This document shows, in pieces, positions 25,070 through 33,867 of a stretch of DNA of 64,000 nucleotides. The stretch covers positions 1 through 64,000 of the forward strand of contig DATEDI010000005.1 in assembly GCA_035281745.1 (NCBI GenBank), written 5' to 3'. The notes below the pieces were generated by a model, which was not told where the DNA came from, made no database searches, and saw nothing but the letters and a program-made list of their open reading frames with translations. This DNA is from 66-474 sp035281745 (lineage in GTDB: Bacteria > Pseudomonadota > Gammaproteobacteria > Xanthomonadales > Rhodanobacteraceae). Position 1 is the first letter of the stretch; every line of letters starts with the position of its first letter. The translations under genes and the position numbers were made by a program.

Positions 25070-25606
25070 ATGCCGATCCTGAAAACCCGCTGCAGTGAGG
25101 AAATGACAGCCCGCTTTCACGCCTTGTCCCGAGGCGAAAACCTGAGCGCTGCGATGCTGCTGCGGCGCATGGTGGCGGCGGTTGTCGCCCAGCATGACGC
25201 CGGTGCTACTGCTGCGGAGAAATCGGACACGCGCGGTGGTCGGGGAGGCCACGGCAGTCGAATCATGTTGCGATTGCGTCCCGCCGAGGTGGAGGCTATT
25301 CGCGCCTTGGCCGAACCGGAGGGCTACTCCGCGTCGGCCTGGATCGTGATCCAGATCCGGCATCGGATCGTCGGAGCGGTGCCGTTCGCGAATGCGGAAC
25401 TGGATGCGTTGCGCGACGCGATCCGGGAGCTCGGCGCAATCGGCCGAAACTTGAATACGTTGCTGCATGTGCTCCATCGCAGTGGGCGCTTTGAGCAAGG
25501 AGAGCTTGATTTGAAGCGCGTCAGCGATAACGTCGAGCAGCTGCGAAGTACGATTACGGCCACGATGACTCGCGCTACGCACCGGGGTCATCGTGCGGAA
25601 GGATGA
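25070..25606 (+). CDS. MobC-like relaxosome accessory protein
   Basis: A 178-aa protein with two ribbon-helix-helix-like parts. The N-terminal MPILKTRCSEEMTARFHALS resembles a short RHH, and the second half has MLRLRPAEVEAIRALAEPEG. The part ELDALRDAIRELGAIGRNLN followed by TLLHVLHRSGRFEQG matches the MobC pattern, in which (I/L)NQ- or NLNT-like helices contact the relaxase. Such proteins help open DNA at oriT. It overlaps the relaxase start by 14 nt, and a candidate oriT lies just upstream. Confidence 0.75.
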   Translation: MPILKTRCSEEMTARFHALSRGENLSAAMLLRRMVAAVVAQHDAGATAAEKSDTRGGRGGHGSRIMLRLRPAEVEAIRALAEPEGYSASAWIVIQIRHRIVGAVPFANAELDALRDAIRELGAIGRNLNTLLHVLHRSGRFEQGELDLKRVSDNVEQLRSTITATMTRATHRGHRAEG

Positions 25607-26612
25607 TCTCGACGAAGATCTAACGCTCGGTCCGGCGGGATTCGTCTTCCAGACAACGGTTCGGGCGAAGAAGGGCTCCCCGGCCAAGGGCATTCTTCGA
25701 GCGACACGTATCGCAACGGCGATGGGGCAGATTGGCCGGGTTGCACGTCGCCGGCCGGAAGTGATGGTGAAGGTCACTGGAAGTGCCCGCGGCCTTCGCG
25801 GTCTGAAAGAACACCTGGCCTATATCACCCGCAACGGCAAGATGCTTGGTGAGCGCGAAAGTGGCGAGCTGATCCTCGGCGCAACGAATGTCCGTAGCGT
25901 GGCAGAAGACTGGTGGGCAGATTGCTGCAGGGGCCGCAATGCCAGAGCGCGCGACACCATCAATTTGATCCTGTCCATGCCACCGGGCACGGACGCAAAA
26001 GCTGTCGCTGATGCGGTAAGTTCGTTCGCACGGAAGACGTTCGGTCAAGATTACGAGTACCTGCTCGCCCACCACAATCAGGATTCGGACCCGAAAAGGC
26101 CCGAAAATCCACACGCCCATCTAACCGTGAAGACGCGCGGGAAGCATGGCCAGTGGCTCAATCCGCGCAAGCACGACTTGCAGGCATGGCGCGAGGCTTT
26201 CGCACTGGAACTGCGTGAGCGCGGAGTCATTGCCGAAGCCACACCGCGGCATGCACGCGGCGTGGTTCGGAAGAGCAAGCGACAAGCGATCCGTCACCTG
26301 GACGAGCGAAGGGGCTCGCGTGTAACCCAATGGAAGTTGCAGCAAGCAATCAAGACGGTTGCGGCAGGAACGGATCTAGCAGCCGAAGCGCCTTGGGAAA
26401 AGGCTATCCATGAGCGGCAACGGAAGATACGCAGGGCATGGAACACGTTGGCCGCCGCCTTCGATCTGGCCGGTCAGGCAACGTTGGCTCAAGAGATCAA
26501 GCAATTTGTGCAGGCGATGCCCTCGTCATTCACCGAACGCGAGCAATTGATCGCGCAAGCGGCGAAGCTGCTGGCAAAGAACCAAGTGAGAGATCGCGAG
26601 CGCGGAAGATAG
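25593..26612 (+). CDS. Relaxase / mobilisation nuclease (MobP type)
   Basis: A 339-aa relaxase that would nick oriT and pilot the strand into the T4SS. The start is a GTG overlapping the mobC-like gene. Seen: the N-terminal HLAYITRNGK with a tyrosine that may be the nucleophile, the DTINLILSMPPGTDAKAVAD helix region, and the metal-binding three-histidine pattern spread over LAHHNQDSD and ENPHAHLTVK (His174, His176). The fold resembles VirD2/DUF3363-like relaxases. It is short and lacks a large C-terminal primase or helicase domain. A separate LPD7 protein is found near virD4. Confidence 0.85.
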   Translation: MRKDDLDEDLTLGPAGFVFQTTVRAKKGSPAKGILRATRIATAMGQIGRVARRRPEVMVKVTGSARGLRGLKEHLAYITRNGKMLGERESGELILGATNVRSVAEDWWADCCRGRNARARDTINLILSMPPGTDAKAVADAVSSFARKTFGQDYEYLLAHHNQDSDPKRPENPHAHLTVKTRGKHGQWLNPRKHDLQAWREAFALELRERGVIAEATPRHARGVVRKSKRQAIRHLDERRGSRVTQWKLQQAIKTVAAGTDLAAEAPWEKAIHERQRKIRRAWNTLAAAFDLAGQATLAQEIKQFVQAMPSSFTEREQLIAQAAKLLAKNQVRDRERGR

Positions 26613-26664
26613 TGGCACAGAGTTCGCCTCGAGTGCCGTCCGCACGGCTGATTGCGCACACCGC

Positions 26665-26686
26665 TTGACTTGATCACCCAAGTCAA
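26665..26686. promoter_or_regulatory. Inverted repeat after the relaxase gene
   Basis: A perfect 8-bp dyad TTGACTTG-ATCACC-CAAGTCAA, 53 nt after the relaxase stop and 150 nt before abiEi. No T-run follows. It could end the mobilisation transcript or be an operator; I cannot tell which. Confidence 0.35.
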
Positions 26687-26798
26687 ACGGTCATGATCAG
26701 CTCGCTGGCGGACTGATCAACTTCCGAGGATCTTCCCTACTTCTCCTCCACGTCGTTTCCCTCAAAGATCGGCCGGGCCACGCCGCTTCCATGATGTC

Positions 26799-26819
26799 AG
26801 AAATCAATGTATCATTTCT
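26799..26819 (+). promoter_or_regulatory. Putative AbiEi operator
   Basis: An A/T-rich dyad AGAAAT-CAATGTATC-ATTTCT lies 19 nt before the abiEi ATG and overlaps the likely promoter. AbiEi antitoxins repress their own operon by binding inverted repeats at this position, so this is a likely operator. The stretch contrasts with the GC-rich surroundings. Confidence 0.5.
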
Positions 26820-26837
26820 TACTTAGAGAGGTATGCC

Positions 26838-27434
26838 ATGAATACGCTGCCCCGGACCATCTTGCAGCAAGCACGATCCCTCCCCGAGGGAGGCGTGCTG
26901 TCGCCCAAGGAGTTCCTGCACTTGGGAAGCCGGCCGGCGGTGGATCAGGCGTTCTCGCGACTGGCCAAGGCCGGCAAGCTGCTGCGCGTGGCGCGCGGCA
27001 CCTACGCGGCCCCGGTTTTCAGCCGGTTTGGCTCGCGCCCACCAGCCCCTGAGAAGGTCGTCCAAGCGCTGGCCACGCACAGCGGCGAAATCGTCGTGCC
27101 GCACGGCGCTAGCGCAGCCAACACCTTGGGGCTGACGCAGCAAGTGCCTATCCGCGAGGTCTATCTGACTTCCGGTCGCACCCGCAAGCTGAAGCTCGGT
27201 CGTTCTGAAGTGCTGGTGAAACATGCACCGCGCTGGATGCTCGCGCTGGGCACACGGCAGGCGGGCGCGGCCGTGCGCGCGCTGGCTTGGATCGGCCCGA
27301 CACAAGCCGGCCAGTCGTTGGCGTCGCTGCGTCGTACCCTTCCCCCTTCCGAATGGCAGGCGCTTGCCTCAGCACGTGCGACGCTACCCGGCTGGATGGC
27401 ACAAGCCATTGGCGAGGAAGCCGCGCGTGGCTGA
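26838..27434 (+). CDS. abiEi: AbiEi family antitoxin
   Basis: A 198-aa antitoxin and repressor of the AbiE type IV toxin-antitoxin/abortive infection system. The N-terminal winged-helix part reads GGVLSPKEFLHLGSRPAVDQ, then AFSRLAKAGKLLRVARGTYA, the hallmark of AbiEi/DUF6088 proteins. The C-terminal domain (about 80-198) includes EIVVPHGASAANTLGLTQQV and YLTSGRTRKLKLG. It overlaps the toxin gene by 8 nt. In AbiE the antitoxin blocks the toxin without a stable complex and represses the operon. Confidence 0.88.
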   Translation: MNTLPRTILQQARSLPEGGVLSPKEFLHLGSRPAVDQAFSRLAKAGKLLRVARGTYAAPVFSRFGSRPPAPEKVVQALATHSGEIVVPHGASAANTLGLTQQVPIREVYLTSGRTRKLKLGRSEVLVKHAPRWMLALGTRQAGAAVRALAWIGPTQAGQSLASLRRTLPPSEWQALASARATLPGWMAQAIGEEAARG

Positions 27435-28452
27435 GAATTTCTTCGACCTGGGCGAGCAGGATCGACGCGAGGCACTGGAATATGGGCGTGCCGAAACTGG
27501 CCGCCCGGCCCACCTGCTCGAAAAGGACGTGTGGGTGGTGTGGACGTTGCGCGCTCTGTTCGAGTCTCCGCTAGCGGCCGATCTGACCTTCAAGGGCGGC
27601 ACGTCGCTGTCGAAGGTTTACAAGGTCATCGACCGTTTTTCCGAAGACATTGATCTGACCTATGACATCCGCAAGCTGATCCCGGACTTGATAGGAGAAG
27701 GCGGCGATCTGCCAGCCAGTCGAAGCCAGGCCAGCAAATGGACGCAGGCCGTGCGGCATCGACTGCCGGACTGGATAACGCAGAACGTGCAGCCGGTAAT
27801 ACAAGCGGCTCTGGCGCGTGAGCGTCTGGACGCCCGACTCGAACTCGGCGGGCAGGAGAACGACAAACTGTTCCTGCACTACCGTGCCCTGACGCAAGGA
27901 ACGGGCTACGTGGCGCCCGTCGTCACGCTGGAGTTCGGTGCGCGCGCCACCGGCGAGCCACACCAAGTATTCCAAGTGACCTGCGACATCGCCGCACAGT
28001 TGGCTGACGTGTCGTTTCCCACCGCATCGCCACTAGTCATGAACGTCGCGCGCACCTTTTGGGAGAAGGCCACCGCCGCACACGTGTTCTGCGTACAGGG
28101 CCGCATCCGCAGCGAACGCTACGCGCGACATTGGCACGATCTGGCCGCGATCGCACGAAGCCCTCATTTCGCCGCCGTCATTGCTGATCGCGCAGTGGCT
28201 ACAGCCGTCGCCCGCCACAAGTCCCACTTCTTCATCGAGAAAGATGCCGACGGCCAAGTGATCGACTACATGGCCGCGACCAACGGGCATCTGAAAATAG
28301 TTCCTGAAGGCGAAGCCAAGACAGCACTCGCCAAGGACTACGCGGCCATGCTGGCGGACGAAGTGATGGTGGGCAATACCATATCCTTCGATGAACTGTT
28401 GGAAGCATGCGCCAACCTCGAAGCCGAGGTGAACAGTGCGGTCGCCAATTAG
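27427..28452 (+). CDS. abiEii: AbiEii nucleotidyltransferase toxin
   Basis: A 341-aa nucleotidyltransferase of the AbiEii/AbiGii family. The DNA-polymerase-beta-like active site is present as FKGGTSLSKVYK (residues 56-67) and RFSEDIDLTYD (Asp74, Asp76). Family members arrest growth by adding nucleotides to tRNA 3' ends and can stop phage spread. The start is a GTG eight codon-bases inside the end of abiEi, giving coupled translation that favours antitoxin excess. All catalytic residues appear intact. Confidence 0.9.
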   Translation: MAENFFDLGEQDRREALEYGRAETGRPAHLLEKDVWVVWTLRALFESPLAADLTFKGGTSLSKVYKVIDRFSEDIDLTYDIRKLIPDLIGEGGDLPASRSQASKWTQAVRHRLPDWITQNVQPVIQAALARERLDARLELGGQENDKLFLHYRALTQGTGYVAPVVTLEFGARATGEPHQVFQVTCDIAAQLADVSFPTASPLVMNVARTFWEKATAAHVFCVQGRIRSERYARHWHDLAAIARSPHFAAVIADRAVATAVARHKSHFFIEKDADGQVIDYMAATNGHLKIVPEGEAKTALAKDYAAMLADEVMVGNTISFDELLEACANLEAEVNSAVAN

Positions 28453-28453
28453 G

Positions 28454-29236
28454 ATGGATGCGCCAAGCCAATCCGCGCCCCCGCATCGGCTTCAACGAAC
28501 CTATCTTCTGCGCGGTCTGGATCGGAAGCTCTATCGGACGCCTCCTATCTGGCCGGAAGGTACGTTCATACAGGATGACGAGGAGACTGGGCAACTCATC
28601 CTGCATGTGGATCGCATTGCGTCGCCGAAAGCGCTGACATCCGCAATTGCAACGACCGACCAGATGGCGGAGCGGTTCCGACTCGCTGTGGCTCGGCGAA
28701 CCGGATGCCCGCTGACGCTCCGGTTAGCGAAGTCGAAAGAGCCCAACTTCGATCCTCCGGGCCTCGCAAGCGTACGGGACACGGTAAAACTATCGGACCG
28801 TGCCACATGCAGTGTCGTCCCCCGAGATCCGCCGACAGCCATCGAGCAGTTACCCGAGGCGGCTGCCCGATGGATTCTGACCTTAACCGAAGCCCACTAT
28901 TTCAACTCCTTTCCGGGCGAGGTGTTAAAGCGTTTGTATCTGCTGATTGAGGAACTCAAGGAAGAGCACGCTGATCGGCTCGGCGATGAGCAGCGAGCCG
29001 TGTTGCCGGAGCTGAAATGGTTGCGCGACTTCGTCTCGCATCCGGTCTGCAGGAACCAGCGGCTTTGCGAATTCATTGCCAGTCATCTGCCGAACGCCGT
29101 CATCTCCACGATGCCTTGGGAAGTGCGTTTCGATCGCACTAATTTGGATCACCGCAACTTCGTGGGGGGCTACGACCCCAAGGCTCGCAGTGTCGCAAAC
29201 ACCTTGCTCGACACGGCGATAGGACAACTCGAGTAG
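28454..29236 (+). CDS. Hypothetical protein in the defence block (260 aa)
   Basis: Not recognised. The ATG at 28454 follows the abiEii stop by one base, suggesting the same transcript. The N-terminal part has TYLLRGLDRKLYRTPPIWPE and TFIQDDEETGQLILHVDR, beta-rich. The C-terminal half, about 130-220, is a helical domain (FNSFPGEVLKRLYLLIEELK, then LPELKWLRDFVSHP) that looks like a four-helix HEPN or Abi-like bundle; the R-D-F-V-S-H sequence recalls the R-x4-6-H RNase motif. The HEPN idea is inference. It bridges AbiE and the DUF2130-SIR2-HerA group. Confidence 0.6.
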   Translation: MDAPSQSAPPHRLQRTYLLRGLDRKLYRTPPIWPEGTFIQDDEETGQLILHVDRIASPKALTSAIATTDQMAERFRLAVARRTGCPLTLRLAKSKEPNFDPPGLASVRDTVKLSDRATCSVVPRDPPTAIEQLPEAAARWILTLTEAHYFNSFPGEVLKRLYLLIEELKEEHADRLGDEQRAVLPELKWLRDFVSHPVCRNQRLCEFIASHLPNAVISTMPWEVRFDRTNLDHRNFVGGYDPKARSVANTLLDTAIGQLE

Positions 29237-29326
29237 CAACAGACCCTGGAAAAGCTGCACTTTTGCGTGTGGGTAGCTGGAGGTTGCCAAACCAGTTCCT
29301 ACAACCCAGACGAGGCGCAAGAAGTC

Positions 29327-30643
29327 ATGAATAGCATCCTAATATCGGACCCGAAGATCATTTGCCCGAATTGCAAGACGGAGATTCGCCTGACCGAATC
29401 GCTCGCGGCACCGTTGATCGCCGCCACTCGTCAACAATACGAGCAGCAACTGCGCGAGAAGGACGAGGACGTTGCCAAGCGAGAACAGAACATCCGCGAC
29501 AGAGAAAAGCAAATTCTCGATGCACGACGCGCCTTGGACGAACAAGTCGCGGATCAAGTCGCTACACAGTTAAAAACTGAGCGCGGACGCGTCATAGCCG
29601 AAGAATCAAAGAAAGCACGACTTGCCGCTGCGACCGAGATGGAAGCAAAGACGCGCGAGCTAACCGATCTGCAAGAAGTGTTGAAATCCCGGGACGCGAA
29701 ACTGGCTGAAGCTCAAAACGCGCAGGCCGAGCTAATCAAGAAACAGCGTGAACTGGATGACGCGAAGCGGGAGCTTGACCTAACCGTGGAGAAACGTGTT
29801 CAAGAGAGTCTAAACGACGTTCGTACGTCAGCGAGACGCGAAGCGGAGGACAGCCTCAAGCTCAAGGTGCTGGAGAAGGATCAGACTATCGCATCCATGC
29901 AGCAGAAGATCGAGGAACTGAAACAGAGGGCGGAGCAAGGCTCTCAACAGTTGCAGGGCGAGGTTCAGGAGATGGATCTTGAAAGTCTCCTGCGAACCAA
30001 ATTTCCAATCGACTCCATTGAGCCAGTCGCTAAAGGTGAGTTCGGAGGCGACGTATTACAACGCGTCAACAGCTCTACCGGACAGCCAAGCGGAGCGATT
30101 CTCTGGGAGTCGAAGCGCACCAAGAACTGGAGCGATGGGTGGCTTGCCAAGTTACGCGACGATCAGCGAGCTGCAAAGGCGGAAGTGTCGATTCTTGTTA
30201 GCCAAGCGCTACCCAAAGGTATCGAAACATTCGACGTCGTAGACGGCGTATGGGTGACCACTCCCCGCGCCGCACTGCCTGTAGCCACTATCCTGCGCCA
30301 CACGCTGCTTGAAATAAGTGTCGCGCGACAGGTCGGTGAAGGACAGCAAACTAAGACGGAAATGGTCTACCAGTACCTCACCGGCCCCAGATTTCGTCAT
30401 CGTGTTGAGGCGATTGTAGAGGCTTTCTCTTCAATGAGAGAGGATTTGGACAGGGAGCGCAAGGCGATCATGAAACAATGGGCAAAGCGCGACGAGCAAA
30501 TTGAGCGAGTCATGGTCGCCACAGTTGGGATGTATGGCGATCTTCAAGGCATAGCAGGAAAGACATTGCAGGAAATCGAGGGCTTGAGCTTGGCTGCGCT
30601 GCCAGGCCCGGGCGATGACAACCAAGGAGAGCTGCCGCAATGA
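29327..30643 (+). CDS. DUF2130 protein: zinc knuckle, coiled coil, PD-(D/E)XK-like domain
   Basis: A 438-aa DUF2130-family protein. Residues 13-16 (CPNC) form half of a zinc-ribbon-like start. Residues about 35-225 are a long charged coiled coil (for example KREQNIRDREKQILDARRAL). The C-terminal domain has the layout of a PD-(D/E)XK nuclease: Asp242 in FGGDVLQRV and Glu261-x-Lys263 in ILWESKRTKNW. DUF2130 proteins are annotated in many genomes without proven role. The stop overlaps the SIR2-gene ATG (ATGA), so it is coupled to the SIR2-HerA pair and probably part of one defence system. Confidence 0.85.
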   Translation: MNSILISDPKIICPNCKTEIRLTESLAAPLIAATRQQYEQQLREKDEDVAKREQNIRDREKQILDARRALDEQVADQVATQLKTERGRVIAEESKKARLAAATEMEAKTRELTDLQEVLKSRDAKLAEAQNAQAELIKKQRELDDAKRELDLTVEKRVQESLNDVRTSARREAEDSLKLKVLEKDQTIASMQQKIEELKQRAEQGSQQLQGEVQEMDLESLLRTKFPIDSIEPVAKGEFGGDVLQRVNSSTGQPSGAILWESKRTKNWSDGWLAKLRDDQRAAKAEVSILVSQALPKGIETFDVVDGVWVTTPRAALPVATILRHTLLEISVARQVGEGQQTKTEMVYQYLTGPRFRHRVEAIVEAFSSMREDLDRERKAIMKQWAKRDEQIERVMVATVGMYGDLQGIAGKTLQEIEGLSLAALPGPGDDNQGELPQ

Positions 30644-31962
30644 CGACCGGACCAACCCCGGGCATCGCGCCGACCGCATCGGCCGCGTCCACTGCGCCCT
30701 CCGCGACGGGGCTGCCCCGCCTACACGATGCGACGCAGCAAGCAAGGAATCTCCGTCAGGTTCTTCAGGACGACAAGCAACGCATCGGCTGCTTCCTTGG
30801 TGCAGGCTGCCCACTCGGCGTCTACGACGCAGCCGGCGATAAAAGCGTCGTGCTAATTCCCGCCGTGGTCGATTTGACCAAACGGGTCGCCGACGGATTG
30901 CAAGACATTGATAGCGCCTCCGGCGCCTCTTCCAAGTTCAAGGCGCATTGGGACGCGATGTACGAGGAATGCAAACCATCCGACGGAAAAGAACCGACAG
31001 TCGAGGACGTGTTAACGGAACTCCGGGCATTGGCAAATCGTCGAGGAAACGCAGAAATTCTCGGAATGACGAAAAAGAATCTAATCGATCTCGATGAGCA
31101 GATTTGCACACTGATAGCCAAGGAGATGAGCAAAAGTCTGCCGACATATCGGAATTCGTACAACCGCTTTGCCTCGTGGATCGGAGGCGTCCAGCGCGAT
31201 TGGCCTGCGGAGATATTCACGCCCAACTATGACTTGCTTTTCGAGCAAGCTCTTGAGCAGCATCCGTTGCCACACTTTGACGGTTTTGTCGGCTCGCGCG
31301 AACCCTGGTTCGACCTTTCCTCGATCGAACATGATGCGATCCCCAAACGCTGGACGCGACTCTGGAAACTTCATGGCTCAATAAACTGGGAGAAGAATGA
31401 GGAAACCACGAACGCGACGACGGTTACGCGCATTGTTCGCGTTACACGTGCCGCTGCGGCAGGTAAGGTGATGATCTATCCCTCACACCTAAAGTACGAC
31501 CAAAGCCGCCGGATGCCGTACTTGGCAATGCTTGATCGTCTACGGGCCTTCTTTCATGGGCAAGATGCACCTCGATTGATCGTCTGCGGCTATTCGTTCC
31601 TGGACGACCACCTGAACGAGATTCTGCTTGATGGCCTGCGTGGCAATCGCAACGCACAGTGCTTTGCCCTGATGTACTCCAGTCTCGACGCCCACCCCCG
31701 TGTCGTCGAATACGCATCGAAGCAAAGCAACCTGACCGTACTCGCCTCAGATGGGGCGGTGGTGGGAACACGTGCTGGGCGATACCGACCCGGAACCACG
31801 GGTGGTGATGAGCACTCGCCGTGGCTGATCGAAGAATCCGCCTCGGGCGCCGACCCGAAAGATCACGCGCCGCGCTGTCGCCTCGGGGATTTTCATTACT
31901 TCGGCCTATTCTTGGAACAACTTTGTGGCGGGGACACGTCCGATGCGCGCGCCACCGTCTAA
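30640..31962 (+). CDS. SIR2-domain protein (probable NAD+-consuming defence effector)
   Basis: A 440-aa SIR2-like protein. NAD-binding/catalytic motifs are CFLGAGCPLG (residues 51-60), FTPNYDLLFE with Asn196-Tyr197-Asp198, and LWKLHGSINW with the catalytic His245; VCGYSFLDDHLNEIL closes the Rossmann fold. Defence SIR2 domains deplete NAD+ on phage infection. It has its own AAGGAG before the ATG, overlaps the DUF2130 gene by 4 nt and the HerA gene by 20 nt. The C-terminal region after about residue 365 (VGTRAGRYRPGTTGGDEHSP) is not recognised and may contact HerA. Confidence 0.88.
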   Translation: MTTGPTPGIAPTASAASTAPSATGLPRLHDATQQARNLRQVLQDDKQRIGCFLGAGCPLGVYDAAGDKSVVLIPAVVDLTKRVADGLQDIDSASGASSKFKAHWDAMYEECKPSDGKEPTVEDVLTELRALANRRGNAEILGMTKKNLIDLDEQICTLIAKEMSKSLPTYRNSYNRFASWIGGVQRDWPAEIFTPNYDLLFEQALEQHPLPHFDGFVGSREPWFDLSSIEHDAIPKRWTRLWKLHGSINWEKNEETTNATTVTRIVRVTRAAAAGKVMIYPSHLKYDQSRRMPYLAMLDRLRAFFHGQDAPRLIVCGYSFLDDHLNEILLDGLRGNRNAQCFALMYSSLDAHPRVVEYASKQSNLTVLASDGAVVGTRAGRYRPGTTGGDEHSPWLIEESASGADPKDHAPRCRLGDFHYFGLFLEQLCGGDTSDARATV

Positions 31963-33847
31963 CTTTGCCCCTTCTCGGCTTGGTACCGTTGAGAATGTTG
32001 ACGGATCGAGCATCAGTGTAAAACTTGAAGATAACACGCCGGGAGGACTCTTGTTTATCAACGGAGAGGCCTACCAGGTTGGCCAAGTCGGTGGGTTCGT
32101 TCGCATCCCGTCCGGTTATGTTGACCTCTATGGCGTGATCTCCCAAGTTGGTGCAGGAGCCGCGCCCGGACCACCCGAACTTGCTCCGCAGCTTGGCAAT
32201 CGATGGTTACGTGTGGAACTCGTCGGCCAGGGGCGTCGTGGCACAAAGTTTGAACGTGGCATAGCCCAATACCCGTCCATCGGTGACTCGGTTCACGTAG
32301 TTACCGAATCGGATCTGAAGACTGTGTACGCCCCGGGCGATGAAGACGCGTACATTGCGATTGGCCGCGTTGCCAGCGCCGAGTCGATCCAAGCATATCT
32401 CGACTTGAATCGACTCATCAGCCGTCATTCTGCAGTCGTCGGGAGCACCGGCGCTGGCAAGTCCAATGCAGTCGCAAACTTGCTCGGCGCCGTATCCAAT
32501 CGGGACCACTTCAAATCAGCCCGCGTCGTGTTGTTTGACCTTCACGGCGAGTACGGAAAAGCATTTGGCAACCTGGCCAGAGTCTTCAAAGTCGGCGCGG
32601 ATACCAAAGCCGGAGAGCGCGAGCTGCATGTGCCGTTCTGGGCACTGACGGCCGAGGAGTTCATTTCGATGTCGATGGGGTCGGTCACCTCGACTCCACT
32701 GACACTGCTGCAGGAACGACTACTTGCGTGCAAAAGAGCTTCCAAGGCTGGCGGTGTTGCTCACGGACTGCCCGATCTCTCGGTGACAATCGACACACCC
32801 TTGCCGTTCTCTGTCTACCAACTCTGGCATGACTTGTATTCGCTGCATTGCGCGAGCCACAGTGTTAGCAAAAACCAGAACCAGAACGAGAACACGCGCG
32901 CCTACGTCGAAGAAGGCACGCCCCCAGTGAAGATGGCTGGTGATGCGGACAAACTTGAGCGACCGCGGTTTCGAGCACTTAAGGACGACAAGAACGATCC
33001 TGACAAAGTCTACGCCGGCCTATACGCCGATATGCCACGTGCGCACTTGGACGTCCTGGAAAGCAAGCTCCGTGATCCTCGGATGCAGTTCCTCTTTCGC
33101 CCAGGCAAATGGTCCGTCGCCAAGGATAACTCAACCACCGCAGACCTTGATGCGTTGCTCGCTGAGTGGATAGGCGCAGACTCTCCGATTTCGGTCTTTG
33201 ATCTTTCTGGGATTCCCACTGCGGTTGTCGATGATCTCGTTGGTGCCGTACTGCGCATCCTCTACGACGCCGTTTTTTGGGGGCGGCAAAAGCCGGAAGG
33301 CGGCCGACAAAGACCGTTGATGATCGTGCTGGAGGAAGCACATGTATACCTGAGCGCGCAGTCGAAAAGCCGTGCGGCGAACGCCGCACGACGTATCGCA
33401 AAGGAAGGACGGAAGTACGGCGTTGGCTTGATGCTGGTTAGCCAACGTCCCGCCGAAGTCGATCCCACGATTTTGTCTCAGTGCGGAACTGTCATTGCGA
33501 TGCGGCTAACGAACGACTCGGACCGCTCGCAGGTCACTTCTTGCGCTTCTGACAACCTCAAAGGATTGTTCTCGATGCTTCCGGTACTGCGCACCGGCGA
33601 GGCGCTGGTGGTCGGAGAAGCGGTCAACATGCCTATCAGGGCGATCATCGATCGGCCTGTTGACGGCCGGCGCCCCGACAGTGACGACCCGCTTGTCGTC
33701 GTCCCCAAAGACTCGAGCGGAAAGCGCATACGAGGAGGTGGCTGGACAGAACCTGTACAAGATGAGAACTACAAGCCTCTTGTTGAGGCGTGGCGCAAGC
33801 AGGACCCGGACGCAGGCACAACCGCGTCGATGAAACCGAAAACCTAA
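31943..33847 (+). CDS. HerA-like ATPase of the SIR2-HerA type
   Basis: A 634-aa HerA/FtsK-type hexameric ATPase. A HerA-like barrel N-terminal domain (about 1-140, e.g. YIAIGRVASAESIQAYLDLN) precedes the ATPase core: Walker A GSTGAGKS (167-174), VVLFDLHGEYGKAF, Walker B IVLEEAHVYL (Glu464-Glu465), and GRKYGVGLMLVSQRPAEVDP. HerA partners of SIR2 assemble into large complexes in which both proteins are needed for phage defence. A helical insert of about 150 residues sits between Walker A and B. The ATG lies inside the SIR2 gene's last codons. Confidence 0.9.
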   Translation: MRAPPSNFAPSRLGTVENVDGSSISVKLEDNTPGGLLFINGEAYQVGQVGGFVRIPSGYVDLYGVISQVGAGAAPGPPELAPQLGNRWLRVELVGQGRRGTKFERGIAQYPSIGDSVHVVTESDLKTVYAPGDEDAYIAIGRVASAESIQAYLDLNRLISRHSAVVGSTGAGKSNAVANLLGAVSNRDHFKSARVVLFDLHGEYGKAFGNLARVFKVGADTKAGERELHVPFWALTAEEFISMSMGSVTSTPLTLLQERLLACKRASKAGGVAHGLPDLSVTIDTPLPFSVYQLWHDLYSLHCASHSVSKNQNQNENTRAYVEEGTPPVKMAGDADKLERPRFRALKDDKNDPDKVYAGLYADMPRAHLDVLESKLRDPRMQFLFRPGKWSVAKDNSTTADLDALLAEWIGADSPISVFDLSGIPTAVVDDLVGAVLRILYDAVFWGRQKPEGGRQRPLMIVLEEAHVYLSAQSKSRAANAARRIAKEGRKYGVGLMLVSQRPAEVDPTILSQCGTVIAMRLTNDSDRSQVTSCASDNLKGLFSMLPVLRTGEALVVGEAVNMPIRAIIDRPVDGRRPDSDDPLVVVPKDSSGKRIRGGGWTEPVQDENYKPLVEAWRKQDPDAGTTASMKPKT

Positions 33848-33867
33848 ATAGACCAGGAGAGAAGACC

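Noticed and set aside
25028..25070. Earlier start for the MobC-like gene at 25028
   Set aside because: It would place coding sequence through the right arm of the candidate oriT repeat; the ATG at 25070 begins the family-like part.
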